DNA of 64,000 bases from Micromonospora carbonacea. Lineage in GTDB: Bacteria; Actinomycetota; Actinomycetes; Mycobacteriales; Micromonosporaceae. Under the pieces are notes generated by a model. The model saw only the letters and a list, made by a program, of their open reading frames with translations. It had not been told where the DNA came from and made no database searches. The stretch is taken from assembly GCF_014205165.1 (NCBI RefSeq), contig NZ_JACHMZ010000001.1:2998501-3062500 (forward strand), read 5' to 3'. This document shows positions 55,160-63,605 of the stretch, piece by piece (the stretch's first letter is position 1; each line of letters opens with the position of its first letter). A program made the translations under genes and the position numbers.

Positions 55160-55180
55160 GGAAGCGCGCCTGCCCGTCGG

Positions 55181-56347
55181 TCAGTTCAGGCCGCAGGTGG
55201 CCAGGTCCAGGCGCGGGTCGGGGCGCTGGCCGGTGACCCGGCCGATGTCGGTGGCGATCCGGTTGAGCACCGCCACCCGCTTGTCCTTCAGCGGGCCGAG
55301 GATGGCGTTGTTGACGAAGTTCGGGCCGCCCTCCGGGCGGACCGCGAGCTGGGCGAGGCGGGCGTTGGCCTCGGCGATCTGCTGGTCGAGCTGGTTCAGC
55401 TCGCTCTGCACCTGGCCGGCGGCGGCAGCGGGCACGGCGCCGACCTGGTTGCGCACGTTCGGGCAGTTCACCGTCTGCGCCACGCCGGCGTTGCCACCGT
55501 TGTTGCCGTTGCCCGCGTTGCCGCCGTTGTTGCCCGCGTTGTTGCCGGCCCCCGCGTTGCCGCCGGCCGCGTTGCCCGCCCCGGCGGCATTGAGGCCGCA
55601 GGTGGCGAGGCTGGACAGGTCGGGGCGCTGCCCGCCGGCCCGCCCGATGTTGATCGCGATCCGGTCGAGCACGGCGATCCGCTTGCTCCTCAGCGGGCCG
55701 AGGACGGCGTTGTTGACGAAGTTCGGGCCGCCCTCGGGCTTCACGGCGAGCTGGGCGAGGCGGGCGTTCGCGGCGGCGATCTCCCGGTCCAGGTTGGCCA
55801 GCTCCTGCTGGACCCCCGCCGCCGCGCCGGCCGGCACGGCCGGCAGCTGGCCGCGCACGTCGGGGCAGTTCACGGTCTGCGCGCCGCCGGCCGCGACCGC
55901 GCCGTCGCTGCCGGCGTTGCCGTTGTCGCCGCCCGCGTCGGCCGGGGCCGCGCCGTTGCGCAGCGTGCAGGTGGCGAGCTGGTCGAGGCCGGCCGGGGCG
56001 GTGCCGCCGACCCGGGTGATGTTCAGCCGGATCCGGTCGAGCACGGCGCGGCGCTTGCCGGCGATGTCGTTGAGCTGGCCGTTCGCGGCCCCCGGCTCGC
56101 GGGCCAGCCGGGCGTTGACGTTGGCGATCTGGGTCTCCAGGTTGCGCAGCTCCTGGTCCACCCCCGCCTTCGCGGCCGCCGGCACCGCGCCCAGCTTGTC
56201 GGCCACGGTCGGACAGGTGACCGACACCGCCGTCGCCGTGCTCTCGCCGGCGTTGGCCAGCGACAGCCCGGCACCGAGCGCCAGTGCCGCGAAGGCACCG
56301 ACCCCGCCGAGCTTCAGGACGGCATTCTTTCGCGTGCGCCTGACCAT
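55181..56347 (-). CDS. Secreted protein with three tandem homologous domains
   Basis: 388 residues. Signal peptide (MVRRTRKNAVLK..., cleavage near LANAG). Three copies of a domain of about 90 residues follow (about 40-130, 155-250, 285-388). Each has a Cys near the start (TCPTVADKLG, NCPDVRGQLP, NCPNVRNQVG), a helical part with ELxxLxxQIAxxNARLA, a GPLxxKRxAVLxRI motif and a Cys near the end (ATCxL), so one disulphide per domain is likely. Copies two and three share GGPNFVNNA, missing from copy one. Linkers are Asn/Gly-rich. I do not recognise the domain. Start chosen at 56347 (AAGGAGAGG upstream). Confidence 0.8.
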   Translation of the reverse strand: MVRRTRKNAVLKLGGVGAFAALALGAGLSLANAGESTATAVSVTCPTVADKLGAVPAAAKAGVDQELRNLETQIANVNARLAREPGAANGQLNDIAGKRRAVLDRIRLNITRVGGTAPAGLDQLATCTLRNGAAPADAGGDNGNAGSDGAVAAGGAQTVNCPDVRGQLPAVPAGAAAGVQQELANLDREIAAANARLAQLAVKPEGGPNFVNNAVLGPLRSKRIAVLDRIAINIGRAGGQRPDLSSLATCGLNAAGAGNAAGGNAGAGNNAGNNGGNAGNGNNGGNAGVAQTVNCPNVRNQVGAVPAAAAGQVQSELNQLDQQIAEANARLAQLAVRPEGGPNFVNNAILGPLKDKRVAVLNRIATDIGRVTGQRPDPRLDLATCGLN

Positions 56348-56709
56348 GCACCTCTCCTTGTCCTGACCGCCGCAGCGTCCGGGGTCAATTTCCGAACGCG
56401 TCGTCGACGGTATGCCGTGACGATTGAAAGAAACCGGAGACCGGCCGGTGGGAACGGCGTCACGCCCGTTCCCGGAATTGTTCCGGACGGTTCCACGGAC
56501 AGGCGGATACGTCGTGACCGCCCCGGCATGGCGGTCGTGGACGACCCGTTTTCCTTCGCCCGTGAGTACGGATCCTCCGCGGCGATCGTTCAACCCTTTC
56601 CCGGCGAGTTTTCGACTCCCGCCGGCCCGCCCGGAGCGGAACCGAGAACGCCCCGGCTCCGGCCCTGGTCCGCCGGACAGCGACCGGTCGCACCGTTAGG
56701 GTGCAGGGC
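56348..56709. other. Divergent regulatory spacer
   Basis: Between the triple-repeat gene (-) and the carboxypeptidase gene (+). It has two adjacent dyads: GGGAACGGCGT with ACGCCCGTTCCC (56450-56473, one bulged base) and CCGGAA/TTCCGG (56472-56486). The plus-strand promoter is listed separately. No gene is apparent. Confidence 0.5.
56674..56702 (+). promoter_or_regulatory. Candidate promoter of S11 carboxypeptidase gene
   Basis: CGGACA (56674-56679), 17-nt spacer, TAGGGT (56697-56702); ATG follows 7 nt later, giving a leaderless or near-leaderless mRNA. Confidence 0.6.
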
Positions 56710-57948
56710 ATGAGAGCTCCGGTGCTGGCCCTCGCCGCCGCCGTCGTCGTCGGCACGTCCGGGGCGCCCGCGCCGCTCACCGCCCACGCGGCCCGCCGGG
56801 CCGCCGCGCCGGCCGCCCCGGTGCCCTGCCCCAAGGCGCGGGCGCCGCAGGTGGAGCGCTCCCCACGGCCCACGCCCCCGCCGTCGGTGCCGCTGCACCG
56901 GACGGTGGGCGGCCCGGCGCTGGCGACCCCGGCCCTGGTCGCGCCGGCCGGCGCGCCCGCGCCGCCGCCGGTCACCGCGACCTCCTGGCTGGTCGCCGAC
57001 CTGGACACCGGGGCGGTGCTCGGCGGCTGCGGCCCACACGAGTACGCCACGCCGGCCAGCGTGCAGAAGCTCCTGCTGACCGCCACCGCGCTGCCGAAGC
57101 TGGACCCGAAGCAGACGGTCACGGTGACCCACGAGGACCTGGACATCGCCCCCGGCAGCTCGGCGGTGGGCCTGGTGGAGGGCGGTCGCTACACCGTCGA
57201 GACCGTCTTCCTGGGGCTGCTGCTGCAATCCGGCAACGAGGCGGCCAACGTGCTGGCCCGGCTGATCGGCGGCCCCGACGGCGCGGCCGGCGGGGTGCGC
57301 GCGATGAACGCCGAGGCCCGCCGCCTCGGCGCCCTGCAGACCCACGCGGTGACCCCGTCCGGCCTGGACGGGCCCGGCCAGTTCACCAGCGCGTACGACC
57401 TGGCGTTGATCGCCCGGGTCTGCTTCGCCGACCCCACCTTCCGCCGGTACACGCTGACCGAGCAGGCCCGGATCCCCGACCAGCCCGCGCTGCGCCGCAA
57501 GGGCTTCCAGATCCAGAACGAGAACCAGCTCGTCTACCGCTACCCGGGCGCGCTGGGCGGCAAGACCGGCTTCACCGACTACGCCCGGCACACCTACGTC
57601 GGCGCGGCGCAGCGCGGCGGCCGGCGGCTCGTGGTGACCCTGCTCGGCGCCGAGCCCCGGCCGATGCGCGGCTGGGAGCAGGGCGCGGCGCTGTTGGACT
57701 GGGGCTTCTCGCTGCCCCGCGACGCCTCGGTGGGCCGCCTCGTCGCGCCGGGGGAGACGGCCGCCAACGGCGCGCCCGTGGCGTCCCCGACGGCTGGCGC
57801 GCCGGTCACCCCCGAGCCGCGCGCGGTGGCCGCCCACCGGGCCGTCCCGTCGGGCTGGGCGGCGACCTGGCCGTTCGCCGCCGTGGCCGCCGCCGTGGCC
57901 GGCCTGCTCGCCGCCGTGCTCCTGCGCCGCCGCCGACGCCGGGCCTGA
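56710..57948 (+). CDS. D-alanyl-D-alanine carboxypeptidase, S11 family (PBP5-like)
   Basis: 412 residues. Signal peptide, a Pro-rich region (about 30-95), and the penicillin-binding transpeptidase fold with all three motifs: S117-V-Q-K120, S174-G-N176 and K285-T-G287. A C-terminal span (about 380-405) with a poly-Arg cytoplasmic tail anchors it. It trims the terminal D-Ala from peptidoglycan pentapeptides. Start at ATG 56710; GTG 56701 would overlap the -10 box. Confidence 0.93.
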   Translation: MRAPVLALAAAVVVGTSGAPAPLTAHAARRAAAPAAPVPCPKARAPQVERSPRPTPPPSVPLHRTVGGPALATPALVAPAGAPAPPPVTATSWLVADLDTGAVLGGCGPHEYATPASVQKLLLTATALPKLDPKQTVTVTHEDLDIAPGSSAVGLVEGGRYTVETVFLGLLLQSGNEAANVLARLIGGPDGAAGGVRAMNAEARRLGALQTHAVTPSGLDGPGQFTSAYDLALIARVCFADPTFRRYTLTEQARIPDQPALRRKGFQIQNENQLVYRYPGALGGKTGFTDYARHTYVGAAQRGGRRLVVTLLGAEPRPMRGWEQGAALLDWGFSLPRDASVGRLVAPGETAANGAPVASPTAGAPVTPEPRAVAAHRAVPSGWAATWPFAAVAAAVAGLLAAVLLRRRRRRA

Positions 57949-58018
57949 GCCGCCCGCCCGAGGCGATGCGCCGCGGTAGGGCGGGAGTCAAGCCGCGCCG
58001 AACGGGTAAGCGCGCGCG

Positions 58019-59206
58019 GTGAACGCGCAGCACCGGGGGACGATCGTCGTCGTGTCGGCGGACGTGGGGGCCGGGCACGACTCGGCCGCCGCCGAGCTGG
58101 CCCGGCGGCTCGCCGACCGGGGCTTCGCGGTGCACCGGGTGAACTTCCTCGACCTCCTGCCCCGCCCGGCGCGGTGGATGTTCCGCGAGGCGTACCGGGG
58201 TGTGCTGCGCTGGGCGCCGTGGGGATACGACGCGCTGTTCGCCATCACCGGCCGGTCCCGGCTCACGGTGGCCGTCCTGCGGGGCGCGCTCGCGCCGCTG
58301 CGGGGACGCGCCCGGCGGGCCGTCCCGGCCGGCACCCGGGCGGTCGTCACCACGTACCCGTTCGCGAACCAGCTCCTGGGGCCGTTGCGCCGCAGCGGGG
58401 TGCTCCCCGTCCCACTGGTCACCTACGTCACCGACTTCGTCGTGCACCCGACCTGGGTCGCGCCCGGCGTGGACGTCTACTGCACCCTGCGGCACGCCCG
58501 CCACCACACGTCGGGAACCGGCGCGACGCTCGACGTCCGCACGGTCTCGCCGCTGGTCTCGGCCGACTTCCCGGCGGCGACGCAGACCACCCGCCGCGCG
58601 GCCCGGCGGCGCTTCGGGCTGCCGGAGCGGGAGCGGCTCGTGCTGATCGTGGCCGGGGCGTGGGGGACGGGCGACGTCGAGGCGACCGTCGCCGCCGTGG
58701 ACGCGGCCGACGGGGTGCGCACCGTGGTCGTCTGCGGCCGCAACGCCAGCCTTTGCCAGCGGCTGCGGGGGCTCACCCGGCACGTTCTCGGCTGGGTCGA
58801 CGACATGCCCACGCTGATGCGGGCCGTCGACGTGGTGGTCGAGAACGCGGGCGGGCTGACCTGCCAGGAGGCGCTGAGCTGCGGACTGCCGGTGATCACC
58901 TACCGTCCCCTGCCGGGACACGGTCGGGCCAACGCCGCGATCCTCGCCGCCGCCGGGCTGACCCGCTGGGCCCCGTCCGCCGAGCAGCTGCGGCGGGCGC
59001 TGGCCACGCCGGATCCGCCGTCCGCCGGCGGGTGGACGGGCGGCTGGGCGGACCCCGCCGCCCTGGTGGCCGACGAGGCGGGGCGGCAAACCGGCGGGGG
59101 CTGCGCCGCGTACCGCAGGAGGAGGGCCGTGCTCGACGCGGTGGACGAGGCGGTCGGCGTGCTGGCCACGGTGCTGCCGTCGATCCGGTGGGTGGGCGGG
59201 CGGTGA
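58019..59206 (+). CDS. MurG/MGDG-synthase-like glycosyltransferase
   Basis: 395 residues from GTG. The N-terminal lobe VVSADVGAGHDSAAAELARRL is the signature of monogalactosyldiacylglycerol synthase/UgtP-type GT28 enzymes; HPTWVAPGVDVY and the C-terminal lobe VDVVVENAGGLTCQEALSCGLPVI complete it. It probably transfers a sugar to a lipid at the inner leaflet. First of three genes joined by GTGA overlaps (with deacetylase and permease). Confidence 0.85.
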   Translation: MNAQHRGTIVVVSADVGAGHDSAAAELARRLADRGFAVHRVNFLDLLPRPARWMFREAYRGVLRWAPWGYDALFAITGRSRLTVAVLRGALAPLRGRARRAVPAGTRAVVTTYPFANQLLGPLRRSGVLPVPLVTYVTDFVVHPTWVAPGVDVYCTLRHARHHTSGTGATLDVRTVSPLVSADFPAATQTTRRAARRRFGLPERERLVLIVAGAWGTGDVEATVAAVDAADGVRTVVVCGRNASLCQRLRGLTRHVLGWVDDMPTLMRAVDVVVENAGGLTCQEALSCGLPVITYRPLPGHGRANAAILAAAGLTRWAPSAEQLRRALATPDPPSAGGWTGGWADPAALVADEAGRQTGGGCAAYRRRRAVLDAVDEAVGVLATVLPSIRWVGGR

Positions 59207-59964
59207 CCGCGCCGCGCGGCCGTCGCCGCTGCGCCCTCGCGCTGGCCGGCGCGGCCGCGGTCGCGGTCGCCGCCCACGCCGGCCCCGCGACCACCGCCGT
59301 GGGGCCGGTGCGCCGCCGGTTCCTCCCCCGGCTCGACGGGGCGGGCCCGCCCGGACGGATCGCGCTGACCTTCGACGACGGGCCCGACCCCGAGTCCACC
59401 CCGCGCTTCCTCGACGTGCTCGCCGCGCACCGGACGCGGGCCACCTTCTTCGTGCTCGGCACGATGCTCGTGCGGTCACCCTGGCTGGCGGCGGACCTCG
59501 TCGCCGGCGGGCACGAGGTGGCCGTGCACGGCTGGGAGCACCGCAACCTGCTGGGCCGGGGCCCGCTGGCCACCTACCGGGACCTGGCCCGCACCCGGGC
59601 GCTGGTCGAGGCCGCCACCGGCCGGGCCCCGCGCTTCTTCCGCCCGCCGTACGGCGTGCTGACCGGCCCGGCGCTGCTGGCCAGCGCGCGGCTCGGGCTG
59701 ACCCCCGTGCTGTGGACCCGCTGGGGGCGCGACTGGACGGCGGCGGCGACCCCCGACTCGGTCTTCGACACCGTCACCGCGCGGCTGGCCGGCGGCGACA
59801 CCGTCCTGCTGCACGACGCGGACTGCGCCGCGGCCCCCGGGGCGTGGCGGGCCACCCTCGCCGCGCTGCCCCGGTTGCTGGCGGAGTGCCGCCGCCGGGG
59901 CTGGACGGTGGGCCCGCTCGGCGCGCACGGGGCTTCCCCGCCGGGGCCGGTGCCGACCCCGTGA
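59203..59964 (+). CDS. NodB-type polysaccharide deacetylase
   Basis: 253 residues. N-terminal signal/anchor (about 8-30), then the CE4 domain with TFDDGP (catalytic Asp and metal-binding Asp), H-G-W-E-H (HxxxH metal ligands), RPPYG and the later LLHDAD. It removes N-acetyl groups from an extracellular sugar polymer or lipid-linked sugar. GTG start overlaps the stop of the glycosyltransferase gene, and its stop overlaps the permease start, so it likely acts on the product of the former. Confidence 0.92.
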   Translation: MTAPRGRRRCALALAGAAAVAVAAHAGPATTAVGPVRRRFLPRLDGAGPPGRIALTFDDGPDPESTPRFLDVLAAHRTRATFFVLGTMLVRSPWLAADLVAGGHEVAVHGWEHRNLLGRGPLATYRDLARTRALVEAATGRAPRFFRPPYGVLTGPALLASARLGLTPVLWTRWGRDWTAAATPDSVFDTVTARLAGGDTVLLHDADCAAAPGAWRATLAALPRLLAECRRRGWTVGPLGAHGASPPGPVPTP

Positions 59965-60851
59965 GCCTGGCGGTGGCGTGCGCCCTGGGCGCGGCGTTCT
60001 GCTTCGCGGTGTCCACGGCGATGCACCAGCGGGCCGCGAAGGGGCAGCGGCGGCACCACCCGCTCGACCCCCGGCTGCTGCTGCGGCTGCTGCGCACCCG
60101 CCTGTGGCGGCTCGGCTGGGCGCCCGACGTCGCCGGGGTCGCCCTCCAGGCGGTGGCCCTGCGGTTCGGGCCGCTGGCGCTCGTCCAACCGCTGATGGCC
60201 AGCGGCCTGTTCATGGCGATCCTGATCGAGGCCGGCTGGAACCGGCGGCGGGCGGGGGCGCGGGACCTGCTCGGCGCGGCGGTGGGGCTGGCCGGGCTGG
60301 CGGCCTTCCTGGCCGCCGCCGAGCCGCAGGCGGGGATCGCCGCGCCGACGGCGGGGGCCTGGTGGCGGGTGGCGCTGGGCGTCGGCGGGATCGTCGCGGT
60401 CGCGCTGGCGCTGTCGGCGCTGGTCACCGGGGCGGCCCGGGGCGCGCTGCTCGGCTTCGCCGCCGGCACCCTCTACGGCGTCGCCGCGGCCCTGGTCAAG
60501 GCGCTGGCCGCCGGCCTGCACGGTGATCCCCGCGCCCTCGTGGCCGACCCGTTGCTGCCCGCCTCGGCCGTGGTCGCCGTGACCGGGCTGGTGATCAACC
60601 AGAGCGCCTTCCAGAGTGGCCGGATCGCCGCTCCGCTCACCGCGCTCACCCTCGCCGACCCGGTGGTGAGCGTGGTGCTCGGGGTGACCGTGTTCCAGGA
60701 GAGGGTCACCCTGGGCGGGCCCCGGGCCGCCGTGCTGGCCCTGGCGGTGGTGGCCATCGTGGCCGGGGTCTGGCTCGCCGGCACCGCCTCGCCGGTGTCG
60801 CCGGGGGCCGGGCGCGTGTCGCCGTCGACAGGAGGCCGAGCCGATCCATAG
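59961..60851 (+). CDS. DMT-superfamily (EamA-like) permease
   Basis: 296 residues with about nine to ten spans in two repeats: FAVSTAMHQRAAKG at the start, FGPLALVQPLMASGLFMAILIEA, and INQSAFQSGRIAAPLTALTLADPVVSVVLG in the second half, typical of DMT-type DUF proteins in actinobacteria. May flip a lipid or export a metabolite. Co-translated with the deacetylase. Confidence 0.85.
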   Translation: MSLAVACALGAAFCFAVSTAMHQRAAKGQRRHHPLDPRLLLRLLRTRLWRLGWAPDVAGVALQAVALRFGPLALVQPLMASGLFMAILIEAGWNRRRAGARDLLGAAVGLAGLAAFLAAAEPQAGIAAPTAGAWWRVALGVGGIVAVALALSALVTGAARGALLGFAAGTLYGVAAALVKALAAGLHGDPRALVADPLLPASAVVAVTGLVINQSAFQSGRIAAPLTALTLADPVVSVVLGVTVFQERVTLGGPRAAVLALAVVAIVAGVWLAGTASPVSPGAGRVSPSTGGRADP

Positions 60852-60892
60852 ACTGCGATCTTTCTGGAGTCACGAGCCCAGGAGGACGCCAC

Positions 60893-61705
60893 GTGTCGAG
60901 GTCATCCCGCCGGCAGCCGGTCCCGCCGCCCCCGGCCCGTCCCCGCCGGCCACGGGCGTTGTCCCGGCTCGCCGGGGTCGCGCTGCTCGCCACGGGCCTG
61001 GTCGGCGGTAGCGCCGCCGTCGCCGTCGCCGCGCCGCCGTCGGCCACCGGGCGCGCCGCCGCCGAGCCGCCGCCGCAGACGACGCCCGGGCCGTGCGCGT
61101 ACACCGAGACCCCCGACGAGCCGCCCGCCCGGCCCGTCCCGCTGCCGCCCGACCCGCGCCGGACGCCCGACCACGGCACCGTGCGGGTCACGCTGCGCAC
61201 CAACCACGGCCCGATCGGGCTGACCCTCGACCGCGAGCAGGCCCCCTGCACCGTGCAGAGCTTCCTGCACCTGGCCCGGCACCGGTTCTACGACCGCACG
61301 CCGTGCCACCGGCTCACCGCGTACCCGACGCTGAGCGTGCTCCAGTGCGGCGACCCGTCGGGCACCGGCGAGGGCGGGCCGGGCTACCGGTACGCCGACG
61401 AGCTGCCCACCGGCCTGCCGCCCGCGCCGACGGACCCGACGGGCGAGCGCCGCCTATACGCCCGGGGCCTGCTCGCCATGGCCAACGCCGGCCCCGACAC
61501 CAACGGCAGCCAGTTCTTCCTGGTGTACGCGGACTCGGCGCTGCGCCCGAACTACACCGTCTTCGGCGAGGTGGACGCCGCCGGCCTGGCCACCCTGGAC
61601 CGGATCGCCGCGGGCGGGATCGCCCCCACGCCCGAGGACCCGGCCCCGGTCGACGGCGCGCCCGCGCTGCCGGTGGAGATCCGTCGGGCGGTGCGCGGGC
61701 GCTGA
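60893..61705 (+). CDS. Secreted cyclophilin-type peptidyl-prolyl isomerase
   Basis: 270 residues from GTG with AGGAGG 7 nt upstream. A Pro/Arg-rich N-terminus and a hydrophobic span (about 25-47) form a signal peptide or anchor; a Pro-rich linker then leads to the cyclophilin domain (about 98-265) with FYDRTPCHRL, MANAGPDTNGSQFFL and FGEV. It speeds proline isomerisation of exported proteins. Some of the usual catalytic residues differ (HRLTAYPTLSVLQCGDP in place of HRVIPGFMIQGGD), so activity may be reduced. Confidence 0.9.
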   Translation: MSRSSRRQPVPPPPARPRRPRALSRLAGVALLATGLVGGSAAVAVAAPPSATGRAAAEPPPQTTPGPCAYTETPDEPPARPVPLPPDPRRTPDHGTVRVTLRTNHGPIGLTLDREQAPCTVQSFLHLARHRFYDRTPCHRLTAYPTLSVLQCGDPSGTGEGGPGYRYADELPTGLPPAPTDPTGERRLYARGLLAMANAGPDTNGSQFFLVYADSALRPNYTVFGEVDAAGLATLDRIAAGGIAPTPEDPAPVDGAPALPVEIRRAVRGR

Positions 61706-61706
61706 G

Positions 61707-61734
61707 CCCGCCGCCGGCCACCGGATCCGGCGGG
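61707..61734 (+). terminator. Short hairpin after cyclophilin gene
   Basis: 7-bp stem (CCCGCCG with CGGCGGG) immediately after the stop; weaker than the other hairpins here. Confidence 0.4.
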
Positions 61735-61761
61735 TTGCCGCGGACCGGGCGGAACTGCTGC

Positions 61762-61767
61762 TAGAAC
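61762..61767 (+). promoter_or_regulatory. -10 box of leaderless VanX-like gene
   Basis: TAGAAC, 6 nt before ATG 61774. Confidence 0.5.
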
Positions 61768-61773
61768 GGTGGC

Positions 61774-62640
61774 ATGGGACGGCGGCGCGGGGCGGATCGG
61801 TCCACCCGGTCCGCCCGCGCCGCCGCCCCGGCCGTGGTCGTCGTGACGGTCGTCGCGCTGCTGCCCGGCTGCCCCGCGCCGCAGCGCCCGACGCCGGCGC
61901 CGGCCAGTCCGTCCGCCCCGGCCACCCCGACGCCCGCCGGGTCGCGCGCCCCGACCGGGTTCGTCGACCTGTCCGACCTGGACCCGACCGTCGTCACCGA
62001 CATCCGGTACGCGACCGCCCACAACTTCGTCGGCCGTCCGATCGCCGGCTACCGGGAGCCGCTGTGCCTGCTCACCCGGCCCGCCGCCGACGCGCTGCGC
62101 CGGGCGCAGCAGGCGGCCCGCGCCACCGGCCACCGCCTCAAGGTGTACGACTGCTACCGGCCCCAACGCGCCGTCGACGACTTCGTCGACTGGGCGGGGC
62201 GGCCCGGCGAGCAGAAGATGAAGTCCGAGTTCTACCCCGACGTGGCCAAGTCACGGCTGTTCGCCGACGGCTACCTCGGCGCGCCCACCGCGCACAGCCG
62301 GGGCAGCACCGTCGACGTGACGCTCGTGCCCGACCCGCCGCCCGGGCAGCCCCCGTACGTGCCCGACGCGCCCCTGGTGGCGTGCACCGCCCCGGTGGGG
62401 GAGCGCTACGCCGACAACGGCGTCGACATGGGCACCGGCTTCGACTGCTTCGACCCGCGCGCCCACACCGCCGACCGCCGGATCACCGGCGCGGCCCGGG
62501 ACAACCGGGAGCTGCTGCTGCGGCTGATGGCCGACGCCGGCTTCACCAACTATCCGCGCGAGTGGTGGCACTACCGCCTGGCCGACGAGCCGTACCCCGA
62601 CACCTACTTCGACTTCCCGGTGGCCCGCTCGTCACTGTGA
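61774..62640 (+). CDS. VanX-like D-Ala-D-Ala dipeptidase lipoprotein
   Basis: 288 residues. Lipobox LPGC (Cys33) and Pro/Ala linker place it outside. The M15D domain (about 60-285) has the zinc ligands H174 and D181 (HSRGSTVDV), catalytic E263 and H266 (EWWH), plus YDCYRPQRAVDDF. It cleaves D-Ala-D-Ala dipeptide. As a lipoprotein without vanH/vanA it is more likely a cell-wall dipeptide scavenger than a glycopeptide-resistance enzyme, which would act in the cytoplasm. Its last 9 bp overlap the convergent esterase gene. Confidence 0.9.
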   Translation: MGRRRGADRSTRSARAAAPAVVVVTVVALLPGCPAPQRPTPAPASPSAPATPTPAGSRAPTGFVDLSDLDPTVVTDIRYATAHNFVGRPIAGYREPLCLLTRPAADALRRAQQAARATGHRLKVYDCYRPQRAVDDFVDWAGRPGEQKMKSEFYPDVAKSRLFADGYLGAPTAHSRGSTVDVTLVPDPPPGQPPYVPDAPLVACTAPVGERYADNGVDMGTGFDCFDPRAHTADRRITGAARDNRELLLRLMADAGFTNYPREWWHYRLADEPYPDTYFDFPVARSSL

Positions 62641-63423
62641 CCGGTCGGCGGGGGAGCGCAGCGGCAGCCAGGCCAGCACGTCGGAGATCTTCTCGTCCCA
62701 GTACGCCCAGTCGTGGTCGCCGGGGGAGAAGTCCACGGTCAGCGGCACGCCCCGCCGCCGGGCCGTCTCGACGAAGCGGGTGTTGTCGTCGAACAGGAAG
62801 TCCTCGGTGCCGCAGGCGACGTAGAGGGCCGGCAGGTCGTCGCCGGCGCGTTCCAGCAGCGCCACCGTGTCGTCGTCGCTGCCGGGCACCGGCCGGTCGC
62901 CGAAGACCGTGTGCCACACCGCCGGGTCCAGCGGGTGGGTGGGGTGGTGCCGCCGGTGGGCGACGTTCAGCGCCCCCGACAGGCTCGCCGCCGCCGCGAA
63001 CCGCCCCGGCTCGCGCAGCGCCCACTTCACCGCGCCGTAGCCGCCCATCGACAGGCCGGCGACGAAGGTGTCCTCCCGCCGGTCGGACAGCCGGAAGAAC
63101 GACCGGCAGACCTCGGGCAGCTCCTCGCTGAGGAACGTCCAGTAGCGGTTGCCGTGCTCCTCGTCGGTGTAGAAGCTCCGCGCCACCTGCGGCATCACCA
63201 CGGCCAGGCCGAGCGGAGCGACGTACCGCTCGACGGAGGTGCGCCGGGTCCAGATCGTGTCGTCGTCGCTGAGGCCGTGCAGCAGGTACAGCACCGGCGG
63301 GTCGCCGGCCGGCGCGCCGCCGGCCAGCCCGATGCCGACGCCGGCCGGGTCCGGCAGGAGCACCGTCATCGAGGTGCCCATGCCCAGCGCCTCGGAGTGG
63401 AAGTTGCACCGGATCAATGCCAT
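62632..63423 (-). CDS. FrmB/esterase-D-type alpha/beta hydrolase
   Basis: 263 residues. Nucleophile Ser125 in GLSMGG, oxyanion region YLLHGLSDDD, candidate Asp in CGTEDFLFDDN and His in PGDHDWAYWDE. This is the tributyrin esterase/S-formylglutathione hydrolase/mycolyltransferase-like group; without a signal peptide it is cytoplasmic. TAGCAT lies about 8 nt before the ATG on the minus strand, suggesting a near-leaderless mRNA. Converges with the VanX-like gene. Confidence 0.9.
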   Translation of the reverse strand: MALIRCNFHSEALGMGTSMTVLLPDPAGVGIGLAGGAPAGDPPVLYLLHGLSDDDTIWTRRTSVERYVAPLGLAVVMPQVARSFYTDEEHGNRYWTFLSEELPEVCRSFFRLSDRREDTFVAGLSMGGYGAVKWALREPGRFAAAASLSGALNVAHRRHHPTHPLDPAVWHTVFGDRPVPGSDDDTVALLERAGDDLPALYVACGTEDFLFDDNTRFVETARRRGVPLTVDFSPGDHDWAYWDEKISDVLAWLPLRSPADRSQ

Positions 63424-63605
63424 GGGCGTGGATGCTACGCGCCGCAGGGCGGCGGCGAGGCCGGCGGAGCCCGCCGGCCGGGGCGGGACCTAGGTCCGGT
63501 CGACGCAGGAACTTCGTCCCGAGTCGTCCGCGAGGGTGGCTGCCCGGTTAACCAGGCTGTAACGTCCGCCCTGCTGGATCCGTCACAGAGAAGTGGGAGT
63601 CAGTG

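Noticed and set aside
61774..62640. Glycopeptide resistance (vanHAX) locus
   Set aside because: Only a VanX-like gene is present, it carries a lipoprotein signal, and no VanH- or VanA-type gene lies nearby.
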